A stretch of 41,266 bases of DNA from an uncultured Mycoplasmatota bacterium (GCA_900556025.1 USNG01000011.1:1-41266); one strand, 5' to 3'. Positions 30,931 to 39,678 are shown, counted from the stretch's first letter. The notes: generated by a model not told the origin, from the letters alone. Numbers and translations are program-made.

Positions 30931-31322
30931 TACATCAAGCAAGATAAATCAAAATCAAATATATTACCTATTACTTTAACTAAAGTTGGTAATAGTAAAA
31001 TTAAAATTAAAATTATTATCATTTTAACTGCTTTACTCAATGCTTTATTTAATTCTTTTGGATCATCATTCATAACCACAGGTAAAAACATAATAATTCC
31101 ATATAAGATAGTAGCAATCGCAGCAACAACTTTAACTATAGTTACACCTAAATGAACTATTTTAGTTAAATTACTACCAAGTATTTCTTCACAAGTCATA
31201 TCATTATCAGATATTTTCCATCCATCAGGTGTCTCTATTCCAGTATCACTAGCAGCACTTAAACTTGTGATATTTATAAATAATAAACTTATTAATAATA
31301 AATAATAAATAACTTTCTTCAT
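30930..31322 (-). CDS. Small VirB2-like two-helix membrane protein
   Basis: A 130-residue protein: signal peptide (KKVIYYLLLISLLFINITSLSAA), then PDGWKISDNDMTCEEILGSNLTKIVHLG, a membrane helix, a DDPKELNKALSKAVKM turn, a second helix and IFDFDLSCLM at the extreme C terminus. It matches the last 100 residues of the 29548 protein nearly throughout, including both cysteines. Size and topology fit a VirB2/TrbC-type pilin precursor, though the identification is only by architecture. The ATG at 31322 is chosen for AAAGGGGG upstream. It has its own terminator and an extended -10 promoter (TGT-TATAAT) about 20 bases upstream. Confidence 0.6.
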   Translation of the reverse strand: MKKVIYYLLLISLLFINITSLSAASDTGIETPDGWKISDNDMTCEEILGSNLTKIVHLGVTIVKVVAAIATILYGIIMFLPVVMNDDPKELNKALSKAVKMIIILILILLLPTLVKVIGNIFDFDLSCLM

Positions 31323-31414
31323 ATTATCCCCCTTTAAAAGGTAGATATTATTATAACATACAAACAATGAAAAATGAATATTTAATTAGTTTACACTATC
31401 AAATAATACTTTTT

Positions 31415-31443
31415 TTGAAAAAATAGTACAAATATAGTATAAT
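31415..31443 (+). promoter_or_regulatory. Promoter of recU-ponA
   Basis: The -35 TTGAAA (31415-31420) and -10 TATAAT (31438-31443) are 17 bases apart, giving a leader of about ten bases. Confidence 0.8.
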
Positions 31444-31459
31444 TATATTGGTGATTTTG

Positions 31460-31987
31460 ATGAAGAACCCTTCATTTAAAAATAGAGGTATGTTTTTAGA
31501 AAATATATTAAATGATACGAATACATATTATAACAGTATAGAAAAGTGTTTAATATATAAAAAACCTACACCTATCAAAGTATTAAATGTAAGTTATCCT
31601 TCAAATTCATCACATTTAATAGATAAAGCCGTTTATTCAAATATATCTACATTAGATTATAATGGTATTTATAGAGAAAAGTATATTGAATTTGATGCTA
31701 AAGAATGTCACTCTAAAACATCATTTCCACTTGCTAATATAAAAGACCATCAATTAGAACATATTAAAAGAGTTTTAAAACAAAAAGGAATAGTATTTCT
31801 AATTATATTTATGAATGATAAGTTTTATTTATTAAAGGGAGAAGATTTAATAGACTTTATAAATAATAATGAAAGAAAATCTATTGAATATGATTATATT
31901 GAGAAAAAAGGATATCAAATAAAAGAAAGCTATACACCTAGATTAAAATATTTAGATTGTGTAGATGAAGCTTACTTTAAGGAGTAA
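31460..31987 (+). CDS. recU: Holliday junction resolvase RecU
   Basis: This 175-residue endonuclease resolves Holliday junctions. Hallmarks are NRGMFLE near the start, CLIYKKPTPIKVL, STLDYNGIYREKYIEFDAKE (catalytic acids and Lys), TSFPLANIKDHQLEHI and FLIIFMNDKFYLL. The ATG at 31460 is preceded by GGTGAT; the in-frame TTG at 31448 overlaps the -10 region. As in Bacillus, it is followed at once by the PBP1A gene. Confidence 0.95.
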   Translation: MKNPSFKNRGMFLENILNDTNTYYNSIEKCLIYKKPTPIKVLNVSYPSNSSHLIDKAVYSNISTLDYNGIYREKYIEFDAKECHSKTSFPLANIKDHQLEHIKRVLKQKGIVFLIIFMNDKFYLLKGEDLIDFINNNERKSIEYDYIEKKGYQIKESYTPRLKYLDCVDEAYFKE

Positions 31988-31988
31988 T

Positions 31989-34799
31989 ATGAAAAAGAAA
32001 ATATTATCGAAAACTAAAAAAGAAAAGCCAGTAGAAAAAACACCTAAGGTTAAAACTGGTAAAAAGAAAATAAGAATTTGGTATTGGATTATGGTAGCCA
32101 TAGTTTCACTAGCAATACTTTGCATTCTAGCTGGAATTGGATTTTGCTATTATATAGTTAAGAGTGCTCCAGAATATGACATTAACCAAATGTTTGAGAA
32201 AGAAGCATCAAGAGTATTTAGTTCTGAAGGTAACTTAATTGCGACATTAGGTACTGAACAAAGACAAAAAGTTAGTTATTATGAACTTCCACAAGTATTA
32301 ATTGATGCAATTATTGCTACAGAAGACTCAAGATTTTTCCAACACAACGGATTTGATGCACCAAGATTCTTAAAAGCATCATTTAGTCAAGTACTTGGAA
32401 GAGGTGGTGGTGGTGCCTCTACTCTAACAATGCAACTTTCAAAATTAGCATTTACTGATTTTGTTAGTGAAGGATTTGATGGTATAGTAAGAAAATTTAC
32501 AGATATATATATGGCTGTATTCAAAATGGAAAAAAATCTTACTAAAGAAGAAATCATTGAATATTATGTAAATACACCTTGTATGGGTGGAAATATATAT
32601 GGTGTTCAACAAGCAAGTCAATATTATTTTGGAAAAGATGTTAAAGATTTGAACTTAGTAGAAGCTGCTCAAATAGCTGGTATGTTCCAATCACCTAACG
32701 GATATAATCCATACGTTAATCCAAACGATGCTAATGATAGAAAAAATACTGTATTATATCTTATGAAAAGACATGGTTATATTAGTGAAGAACAATATAA
32801 TGCTGGTAAAGCTGTTAAGATTGCAGATATGTTATCTCACTCTACTACAGCAACAAATGAATATCAAGGATTTATTGATACAGTAGTTCAAGAAATAATA
32901 GATAAAACTGGAAATAATCCATATAATGTTCCAATGGATATATATACAACAATGATTACTTCTAAACAAAATGCTATAAATGATTTTTATAAAAATTATA
33001 AATTTAGAAAAGATAAACAAGATGTAGGAATTGCAGTAGTTGATGTAAATACTGGTGCTTTAGTAGCAGTTGGTGCTGGTAAAAATAAAACTGGTGCTAT
33101 GACATTAAACTTAGCTACATTCCATGGTCAAACAAAAAGAATGCCTGGTTCAACAGCAAAACCAATAATTGATTATGGGCCAGCTATTGAATATGAAAAT
33201 TTAAGTACATATGGACCATTCATAGATGAAAAAACTCCATATGGAAGTGGATACATGAGAAACTTTAATGGAAGCAATAAAGGATTCATGACAACAAGAG
33301 ATTGCTTAAAAAATTCAGTTAACACATGTGCACTACAAGCATTCAGACTTACTACAAATGAACAAAAATATGAATTTGCTACAAGCTTAGGAATTGATTT
33401 TGGAGATACAACTAAACTTCCAGACTCATATTCAATTGGTACTTTTAATAGTGCTACCCCAGTAGTTCTTGCTGGTGCCTACTCTGCTTTCGCAAATGGA
33501 GGTTACTACACAGAACCTTATTCATTCACTAAAATAATTTATAGAGAATCAGAAGAAACATATGAGCCAAAACATGAAAGAAATAGAGTTATGAAAGAAA
33601 CTACTGCTTACATGATCACAAGTATATTAACTAGTGCAACAAGTGGTTCAGTTAAAGTTTCAGGAACTCAAATAGCTACTAAAACTGGTACAACATCTTA
33701 TGATACAGACTTCTTAAAGAAATTTAAATTATCAAGTTCAGTAATCCCAGATTCATGGACATCAAGTTATACAAAAGATTATGCTATGGCAATTTGGCTA
33801 GGATTCCCAGAAGGATTAACAGAACAAAATGCTAAAGATAAACAATATATGTTGATGAGTCAAGCAAACACAGATAGAGTTAAAATACAAGCAAAACTTG
33901 CCAAAGGAATATATGAAACAAACGCTAAATTCACAAGACCTAAAGGTTTAACAAACACAAGCGTTGAATTAGAAACTATCCCAGCAGCTTCACCTAGTGA
34001 TTACACACCAAAGAGTTTAAAAGGAGAATTCATGTTTATAAGTGGAACTGAACCAAGTGAAACTTCTACAAGATTCTCAAAATTATCTTCACCAATCAAT
34101 GTAAATTATAGTATGAATGGAAAACAAGTTACTCTATCATGGGTATCACCTGGTACACCAAATGCTGTAGATCAAACATACTTAACAAATTACTTTAATG
34201 AGGGTTACACAATTTGGGCAGAAGATTATTTAAATAAAAGAATTACATATAACAAAAATAATATTGGAGACTTTGGATTTGATGTTTACCTAACACAAGG
34301 TACTACAGAAAAATATATCGCATGGATTAGTGATACAACTTATACAATTGATTTAAGTGCTTATCCTGGATATGATGGAGCAATAATTAGAAGCTCATAT
34401 TCAAAATTCAAATCTAATGCAAGTGAAGGAGTAAAATTATTATTTACAAACAATACTCCAGTTACTCCAGATAATCCAGTCACACCGAGTGATGAAATTA
34501 AAGATAGTGATATTGAAGTAAAAATGAATGGATTAAATCAAGTAATAAAAGTTGGAGATAAATTAAGTGAACTTACAAGTTCTGCAATAGATTCAATAAA
34601 ATATAAATCAACTGATATTAAAACAGATGTTACAGGATTAAATGTTTCAGTAACAAATGTTACAAAAGATAATAATAAAACAGAATTTAGTAAAATAAAT
34701 ACATCAGCTGGAACATATAAAATAACATATTCAGTAACATTTACTTATAAATCAAAATCTATATCAAGAACATTTACTCAATCAATATTAGTTAAATAA
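31989..34799 (+). CDS. ponA: Class A penicillin-binding protein 1A with long C-terminal tail
   Basis: A 936-residue bifunctional peptidoglycan synthase. After a Lys-rich cytoplasmic start and one membrane helix come the GT51 glycosyltransferase (EDSRFFQHNGFD, GGGGASTLTMQLSKL) and the transpeptidase with its three motifs: SxxK in PGSTAKPI, SxN in NSVNTC and KTG in TKTGTTSYD. Beyond it is a fibronectin/Ig-like region, a Pro/Thr linker (TPVTPDNPVTPSDE) and a final Ig-like domain. The Shine-Dalgarno AAGGAG is at the end of recU, one base before the ATG context. Cell-wall synthesis is therefore intact in this organism. Confidence 0.96.
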   Translation: MKKKILSKTKKEKPVEKTPKVKTGKKKIRIWYWIMVAIVSLAILCILAGIGFCYYIVKSAPEYDINQMFEKEASRVFSSEGNLIATLGTEQRQKVSYYELPQVLIDAIIATEDSRFFQHNGFDAPRFLKASFSQVLGRGGGGASTLTMQLSKLAFTDFVSEGFDGIVRKFTDIYMAVFKMEKNLTKEEIIEYYVNTPCMGGNIYGVQQASQYYFGKDVKDLNLVEAAQIAGMFQSPNGYNPYVNPNDANDRKNTVLYLMKRHGYISEEQYNAGKAVKIADMLSHSTTATNEYQGFIDTVVQEIIDKTGNNPYNVPMDIYTTMITSKQNAINDFYKNYKFRKDKQDVGIAVVDVNTGALVAVGAGKNKTGAMTLNLATFHGQTKRMPGSTAKPIIDYGPAIEYENLSTYGPFIDEKTPYGSGYMRNFNGSNKGFMTTRDCLKNSVNTCALQAFRLTTNEQKYEFATSLGIDFGDTTKLPDSYSIGTFNSATPVVLAGAYSAFANGGYYTEPYSFTKIIYRESEETYEPKHERNRVMKETTAYMITSILTSATSGSVKVSGTQIATKTGTTSYDTDFLKKFKLSSSVIPDSWTSSYTKDYAMAIWLGFPEGLTEQNAKDKQYMLMSQANTDRVKIQAKLAKGIYETNAKFTRPKGLTNTSVELETIPAASPSDYTPKSLKGEFMFISGTEPSETSTRFSKLSSPINVNYSMNGKQVTLSWVSPGTPNAVDQTYLTNYFNEGYTIWAEDYLNKRITYNKNNIGDFGFDVYLTQGTTEKYIAWISDTTYTIDLSAYPGYDGAIIRSSYSKFKSNASEGVKLLFTNNTPVTPDNPVTPSDEIKDSDIEVKMNGLNQVIKVGDKLSELTSSAIDSIKYKSTDIKTDVTGLNVSVTNVTKDNNKTEFSKINTSAGTYKITYSVTFTYKSKSISRTFTQSILVK

Positions 34800-34802
34800 A
34801 AT

Positions 34803-34832
34803 AAAAGCCATTAGAAATTCTAATGGTTTTTA
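34803..34832. terminator. Bidirectional terminator between ponA and nth
   Basis: CCATTAGA (34808-34815) pairs with TCTAATGG (34819-34826), with AAAA before and TTTTT after. It overlaps the nth stop codon. Confidence 0.85.
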
Positions 34833-35443
34833 TAATACTTACAAATACTTTTTAAATTACATGATTCACAACTAGGATTTTTACTCTTACAAACATATCT
34901 TCCAAATAAAACCATTTGTGAATTAATTCTATTCCACTTCTCTTTTTCAAAATATTTTTTTAGTTTCACTTCAGTACTAATAACATCATCAGAATCTTTA
35001 GTGATACATAATCTATTTGAAACTCTAAATACATGAGTATCAACTGCAAAAGAAGGTTCATTAAATAACAATCCAAGTACTACACTAGCTGTTTTTCTAC
35101 CAACACCTGGTAAACTTTCTAAATATTCTCTATCATTAGGTACATATCCTATTTTAAGTAATTCAGAAACAATAACTTTAAAATTTTTAGACTTAGTGTT
35201 ATGAAAACCAAGTCTTCTAATATAATTATCTATTTCACTTACACTTAAAGTATTTAATTTTTCTAAACTATCATATTTACTATACAAAGGACCAGTAACT
35301 ATATTAACACTTTTATCAGTAGTTTGAGCAGATAACATAACAGATAATAATAATTCATAATCATGAGTATAATTTAGTTCACATCTAGCATCATAAAATA
35401 ATCTATCTAATTCATTTTCTATTACTTCTCTATTCATTATCAT
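34820..35443 (-). CDS. nth: Endonuclease III
   Basis: A 207-residue DNA glycosylase/AP lyase for oxidised pyrimidines. It has MLSAQTTDKSVN, the helix-hairpin-helix LPGVGRKTASVVL with the catalytic Lys, the catalytic Asp in FAVDTHVFRVSNRL and the 4Fe-4S ligands C-x6-C-x2-C-x5-C at the end. The ATG at 35443 overlaps dnaD by 14 bases; the ATG at 35437 is also possible. Neither has a strong Shine-Dalgarno, so it relies on coupling to dnaD. Confidence 0.96.
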   Translation of the reverse strand: MIMNREVIENELDRLFYDARCELNYTHDYELLLSVMLSAQTTDKSVNIVTGPLYSKYDSLEKLNTLSVSEIDNYIRRLGFHNTKSKNFKVIVSELLKIGYVPNDREYLESLPGVGRKTASVVLGLLFNEPSFAVDTHVFRVSNRLCITKDSDDVISTEVKLKKYFEKEKWNRINSQMVLFGRYVCKSKNPSCESCNLKSICKYYKNH

Positions 35444-36026
35444 CTAACCAATCATAATCAAACATTTCCTCATTCTCTTTTTCTTCTTTAACACGCTTTT
35501 TAACACCATTCTTAGTCCATTCATAAATAATCTTATCAATATACTTAAAATTCCTAACATCGTTTAAAATAGCTTCTTTTAATGCATTTTTAATAGTTTC
35601 CTCACTAACCCCTTGTTGTAACCATTTATTAATAAGCTCATACTCATAAGAAGACAAAGTTCTAGCAAGTTCACTCTCAAATAAACTATAAATATCACTA
35701 CTCTTATCCTCAGACTTCTTATTCAAAAGTAGTCTATCATAAAAAGGATCTAATTTAATTTGTTCAATAACTTCCCCATTCTTATTAGTAACAACCATCT
35801 CAATATATTTTTTATTTAATAGACTACTAAAAGTATTAAAAATCTTATCATCATCAAAGCCAAGCTTATCTTTAATATCATCATTATTTAAATAATTAGA
35901 TACATTTATAAAGTATAAAACAAGTAAAAACTCATCTAATGTAATATCAAGATTACTAATACACTTAATAACATTAGAATTAATAACAAAATCTTTACTA
36001 GTAAATACACTTCTTAAATCACTCAT
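35430..36026 (-). CDS. dnaD: DnaD-family replication initiation protein
   Basis: A 198-residue protein with an N-terminal winged-helix domain (LDITLDEFLLVLYFINVSNYLNNDDIKDKLGFDDDKIFNTFSSLLNKKYI) and a C-terminal DnaB_2 domain (LFESELARTLSSYEYELINKWLQQGVSEETIKNALKEAI) ending in the YxxxIxxxW-type motif (YIDKIIYEW). DnaD helps load helicase at the origin. It overlaps cca by eight bases at its start and nth by 14 at its end. The acidic tail is typical. Confidence 0.94.
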   Translation of the reverse strand: MSDLRSVFTSKDFVINSNVIKCISNLDITLDEFLLVLYFINVSNYLNNDDIKDKLGFDDDKIFNTFSSLLNKKYIEMVVTNKNGEVIEQIKLDPFYDRLLLNKKSEDKSSDIYSLFESELARTLSSYEYELINKWLQQGVSEETIKNALKEAILNDVRNFKYIDKIIYEWTKNGVKKRVKEEKENEEMFDYDWLDDNE

Positions 36027-37080
36027 AATTTCTCTTTCTCAAAAATTTCTCAATAGAATAACTATTATTATCAAGTTTACCTTCAATAATATTTCTCTCT
36101 ATTATTTTATAAATCCTTCTGATATTATTAACACTTACATAGTTTAACATTGTATTTATAGAAATATCTATATCAATAATACTATGTAAATCTTCAAGCC
36201 CTTTCATAGCTTCTACTTCTTTATCCATATTAAGAATTCTTGCTGCATTCATAATAATATCACTATCATACTCTTTTAAATCAGAAAAATCTATATAATA
36301 TTTACTCAAAATAGTTTTTATTTTATTTATTTTATTTTTTTCTACTCTAGTAAAAGGTAAATCACTCACTATTTGAGCCCAAACTCCATATCTATCATAA
36401 ACATTAGATATCTTTTTTAATTTAATATTTAAATATTCTTCTAGTTTAAAATATGTAACTAAAGAATAAAATTTATTATATCCTCCCTCATCAAATATTT
36501 TATCTAATTCTCTTTTTATATATTCTCTAGGAATATCTTTTAAATAACTTCCATGTTTAGATAAGAAAGACATTATTTCCATATTTAAATTAAAGTCTAA
36601 AGTACAACAAAGTCTTATAGCTCTAATTATTCTAGTCTTATCTTCAGTAAGTCTCTTTTCAGTATCACCAACTACTTTAATAGTTTTAGAATTTAAGTCA
36701 CTCTTACTATTCAATATATCAACTAATTTACCTCCACTATCTATAGCTAAAGTATTAATAGTAAAATCTCTTCTTTCTAAATCTTCTTTTAAAGTTCTAG
36801 CATACTCTAATTTAGTCGGTTTATTATTTTTATATTTTAGTTCTTTTCTATAAGATGTAATATCATAAGAATATCCATCTCTATCTAAATGATAACTAAA
36901 ATATTTATCATAAGACTTACCAGTATCTTTAAATATTTCCTTTATTTCATCAATACTTGCATTAGTACAAATATCAATATCACGAGAGTCTATTCCAAGC
37001 AAATAATCTCTAACATAACCACCTACTATATAGGCTTCATAACCATTATTTTTTAATTTTTCTACTATACTATTATTCAT
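36019..37080 (-). CDS. cca: CCA tRNA nucleotidyltransferase / poly(A) polymerase family
   Basis: This 353-residue enzyme adds or repairs the CCA end of tRNAs. The nucleotidyltransferase head is clear: VGGYVRDYLLG, the DxD metal site in RDIDICTNA, RRDFTINTLAID and the EDKTRIIRAIRLCC region. Domains for nucleotide choice follow. It overlaps dnaD by eight bases. There is no Shine-Dalgarno; TGA-TATTAT lies six bases before the ATG, so the mRNA is probably leaderless. Confidence 0.95.
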   Translation of the reverse strand: MNNSIVEKLKNNGYEAYIVGGYVRDYLLGIDSRDIDICTNASIDEIKEIFKDTGKSYDKYFSYHLDRDGYSYDITSYRKELKYKNNKPTKLEYARTLKEDLERRDFTINTLAIDSGGKLVDILNSKSDLNSKTIKVVGDTEKRLTEDKTRIIRAIRLCCTLDFNLNMEIMSFLSKHGSYLKDIPREYIKRELDKIFDEGGYNKFYSLVTYFKLEEYLNIKLKKISNVYDRYGVWAQIVSDLPFTRVEKNKINKIKTILSKYYIDFSDLKEYDSDIIMNAARILNMDKEVEAMKGLEDLHSIIDIDISINTMLNYVSVNNIRRIYKIIERNIIEGKLDNNSYSIEKFLRKRNYE

Positions 37081-37086
37081 ATACTA

Positions 37087-37095
37087 ATAATATCA
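37087..37095 (-). promoter_or_regulatory. Extended -10 for a leaderless cca mRNA
   Basis: TGA-TATTAT is followed by six bases and the ATG at 37080. No -35 or ribosome-binding site is evident. Confidence 0.5.
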
Positions 37096-37116
37096 CAATG
37101 AGTAAAAAAAGTCATT

Positions 37117-37136
37117 AAAAAAAGCCCTCATGGGCC
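37117..37136 (-). terminator. Terminator of hup
   Basis: GCCC (37124-37127) and GGGC (37132-37135) form a short GC stem, followed by a run of seven T on the minus strand. Confidence 0.65.
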
Positions 37137-37143
37137 TTTTAAA

Positions 37144-37416
37144 TTAATTTAAAGCGTCTTTTAATTTACTTCCAGCTTTAAATCCAGCAACAACTTTTGC
37201 AGGAATCTTAATTGACTTCTTAGTTAAAGGATTAATTCCTTCTCTAGCAGCTCTTTTTTTAGCTGTGAAAGTTCCAAATCCAACTAGTGCAACTTTTCCT
37301 TCTTTTTTAAGACCAGTTGTGATTCCTTCAATTGTAGCATCTAATGCTCTAGTAGCATCAGCTTTAGTTAATCCAGCTTTTGCAGCAATGAATTCTACTA
37401 ATTCAGTTTTACTCAT
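37144..37416 (-). CDS. hup: HU-type DNA-binding protein
   Basis: A 90-residue histone-like protein: MSKTELVEFIAAKAGLTKADATRALDA, GFGTFTAKKRAAREGINPLTKKSIKIPA (the DNA-binding arms with the proline tip) and FKAGSKLKDALN. It shapes the nucleoid. The Shine-Dalgarno GGGAGGTAA precedes the ATG. Transcribed alone, with a 5'-terminal hairpin on its leader. Confidence 0.97.
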   Translation of the reverse strand: MSKTELVEFIAAKAGLTKADATRALDATIEGITTGLKKEGKVALVGFGTFTAKKRAAREGINPLTKKSIKIPAKVVAGFKAGSKLKDALN

Positions 37417-37438
37417 CGTAAATTACCTCCCATATTAT

Positions 37439-37466
37439 TAAGCATCGCCTACATATACAATGCTTA
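37439..37466 (-). promoter_or_regulatory. 5'-terminal stem-loop in the hup leader
   Basis: TAAGCAT and ATGCTTA (37460-37466 with 37439-37445) form a perfect seven-base-pair stem that begins at the predicted +1. Such hairpins can protect mRNA from 5' decay; that role is inference. Confidence 0.5.
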
Positions 37467-37473
37467 TACATCA

Positions 37474-37501
37474 ATTGTAGCATAACTACCTAAAATTGCA
37501 A
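37474..37501 (-). promoter_or_regulatory. Promoter of hup
   Basis: The -35 TTGCAA (37496-37501) and -10 TACAAT (37474-37479) have a 16-base spacer, so transcription should start near 37467. Confidence 0.7.
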
Positions 37502-37544
37502 GTAATTATGAACTTTTTTTACAAATTATTCATATTTTACAAAC

Positions 37545-37567
37545 AAAAAGATGTATCAAAACATCTC
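37545..37567 (-). terminator. Terminator of topA
   Basis: AGATGT and ACATCT (37549-37554 with 37561-37566) form the stem just past the topA stop, followed by TTTTTG on the minus strand. Confidence 0.75.
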
Positions 37568-37568
37568 T

Positions 37569-39638
37569 TTATTCACTTTTGTCTTTCTTTTTTATATATT
37601 TACATTTTGGATAATTAGAACAAGCTGTGAATTTTCCATATCTTCCATGTCTTATAGATAATTTATTTCCACACTCAGGACACTCTTCATCTAATAAAGC
37701 AGGTTCTTCTTCTTTAATATATTTACATTTTGGATAATTTGAGCACGCAGTAAATTCTCCAAACTTACCCTTTCTAATTACTAAAGGACTATTACATTTA
37801 GGACACATTTCTCCAGTTTCACGAGGTTCTTCTTTCTCTTCTTTTTGAATGTATTTACACTCTGGATAATTTGAACATGCAGTAAATTCTCCAAACTTAC
37901 CCTTTCTAATTACTAAAGGACTATTACAATTTGGACACATTTCTCCAGTCTCAACAGGAGAATCCTTTTCCATTTCTTTGAATGCAGTATTTAAAAGTGG
38001 TTCGAAATCTTTATAAAATTTATCTATTATTTCATACCAAACCATTTTACCTAAAGCAACCTCATCAAGTTCTTCTTCCATATTAGCAGTATAATTAACA
38101 TTAATTATAGATGAAAAGAATTCTTGCAGTTTATCAGTTACTTTAGTACCAGTTTCAGTTGGATAGAATTTCTTGTCCTTAATAGTAACATATTTTCTTT
38201 CTTTTAAAACACTTATTATTTTAGCATACGTACTTGGTCTTCCAATTCCTAACTTCTCCATTTCAGCTATTAATTTAGCTTCTGTAAATCTAGGTTTAGG
38301 TTCAGTAAAATGTTGTATCTTTTTAATATCACTACATACTATTACTTTAGATTTATAATTTTTAAAATCAGGTAATATTACATCTTCACTATCTTCAAAG
38401 TCTTTATATACTTTTAAATAACCATCAAAAACGCATATTTGTCCATTAACTCTAAACATATATTCATGATTTTCTAAATCAACACTAGTAGCTTCAACTT
38501 TAGCATCAGCCATTAAAGAACTAAGTGTTCTAATATATATTAAGTTATATAACTTAAACTCTTCTGGAGTTAAATACTTTTTAATAGATTCAGGAGTTCT
38601 ATTAATACTAGTAGGTCTAATAGCTTCATGAGCATCTTGAACATTTTCTGTCTTTTTACTACTCTTAGCATATCCTACATAATCTTCTCCATAATTAGCT
38701 TTAATATATTTTTTAGTATCACTAACAAATAAATCAGATAATCTAATAGAATCAGTTCTCATATAAGAAATTAAACCAACAGTTTCACTTCCAATATTAA
38801 CTCCTTCATATAACTTTTGAGCAATCATCATAGTTTTAGAAGCAGGATATCCAAGTCTGTTAGATGCCATTTGTGTCAATGTACTAGTAGTAAATGGTAA
38901 TTTACTAGGTTTATTCTTAAGTTTAGTTTCAACCGCATCAATATTAAATGCATTAGATAATTTAGATAAGATTTCATCAGCCTCAACAGAAGTTTTAATT
39001 TCAATATCTTTTCCTCTATATTTTTTAAGTTCAGCTTTAAAATCTTTAAAATCAGCTTCAATAGTATAATATTCTTCTGGTACAAAAGCTTCAATTTCTC
39101 TTTCTCTATCTACAATTAATTTTAATGCTACACTTTGTACTCTACCAGCACTCTTACCATCAGTTTTAGTTTGCATTAATCTACTAAGTCTAAAACCAAT
39201 TATTCTATCTAATATTCTTCTAGATTCTTGACTATGAACAAGTTCCATATCAATATCTCTAGGTTTCTTAAATGCTTCTTTAATTGCTGGTTCAGTAATT
39301 TCATTAAAAACTACTCTACCATAATTATCTTTTAAATTTAACGCTTCCTTTAAATGCCAACTTATAGCTTCCCCTTCACGATCAGGGTCGGTTGCTAAAA
39401 TAACATTATCAGCTGCTAAAGCTTCTTTTTTTAATTCATTAACAAGTTTGCTTTTACCCTTCATTAAAATATAATTAGGTTTAAAATGATCTTCTAAATC
39501 AACTCCAAGACCAAACTTCCCAGTAGTTGCTAAATCACGAATATGACCTTTAGAAGACAATACTTTATAATCTTTACCTAAATATTTTTCAATAGTTTTA
39601 CTTTTACTAGGGCTTTCTACAATAACAAGATTTTTCAT
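37569..39638 (-). CDS. topA: DNA topoisomerase I
   Basis: This 689-residue type IA enzyme relaxes negative supercoils. It has the Toprim start IVESPSKSKTIEKYLG, DPDREGEAISWHL, the active-site tyrosine in GLISYMRTDSIRLS, and IGRPSTYAKIISVL. Three C4 zinc-ribbon modules follow at the C terminus (CPNC, CPKC, CPEC, each with CSNYP.CKY). The first two are almost identical in protein and DNA, pointing to a recent tandem duplication. AAGGAG precedes the ATG. Confidence 0.97.
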   Translation of the reverse strand: MKNLVIVESPSKSKTIEKYLGKDYKVLSSKGHIRDLATTGKFGLGVDLEDHFKPNYILMKGKSKLVNELKKEALAADNVILATDPDREGEAISWHLKEALNLKDNYGRVVFNEITEPAIKEAFKKPRDIDMELVHSQESRRILDRIIGFRLSRLMQTKTDGKSAGRVQSVALKLIVDREREIEAFVPEEYYTIEADFKDFKAELKKYRGKDIEIKTSVEADEILSKLSNAFNIDAVETKLKNKPSKLPFTTSTLTQMASNRLGYPASKTMMIAQKLYEGVNIGSETVGLISYMRTDSIRLSDLFVSDTKKYIKANYGEDYVGYAKSSKKTENVQDAHEAIRPTSINRTPESIKKYLTPEEFKLYNLIYIRTLSSLMADAKVEATSVDLENHEYMFRVNGQICVFDGYLKVYKDFEDSEDVILPDFKNYKSKVIVCSDIKKIQHFTEPKPRFTEAKLIAEMEKLGIGRPSTYAKIISVLKERKYVTIKDKKFYPTETGTKVTDKLQEFFSSIINVNYTANMEEELDEVALGKMVWYEIIDKFYKDFEPLLNTAFKEMEKDSPVETGEMCPNCNSPLVIRKGKFGEFTACSNYPECKYIQKEEKEEPRETGEMCPKCNSPLVIRKGKFGEFTACSNYPKCKYIKEEEPALLDEECPECGNKLSIRHGRYGKFTACSNYPKCKYIKKKDKSE
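37700..37935 (-). repeat. Duplicated zinc-ribbon coding segment inside topA
   Basis: Two copies of about 110 bases (near 37715-37810 and 37855-37940) encode the shared sequence NSPLVIRKGKFGEFTACSNY with nearly the same codons. The third module is more diverged. Confidence 0.8.
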
Positions 39639-39678
39639 ATTTCTCCTTTTATTAATATTATCTTTCCCTCTAAATAAT

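Noticed and set aside
37715..37940. The repeat in topA as a CRISPR or other non-coding repeat
   Set aside because: The repeats are in frame, encode zinc ribbons and have no spacer-like sequence between them.
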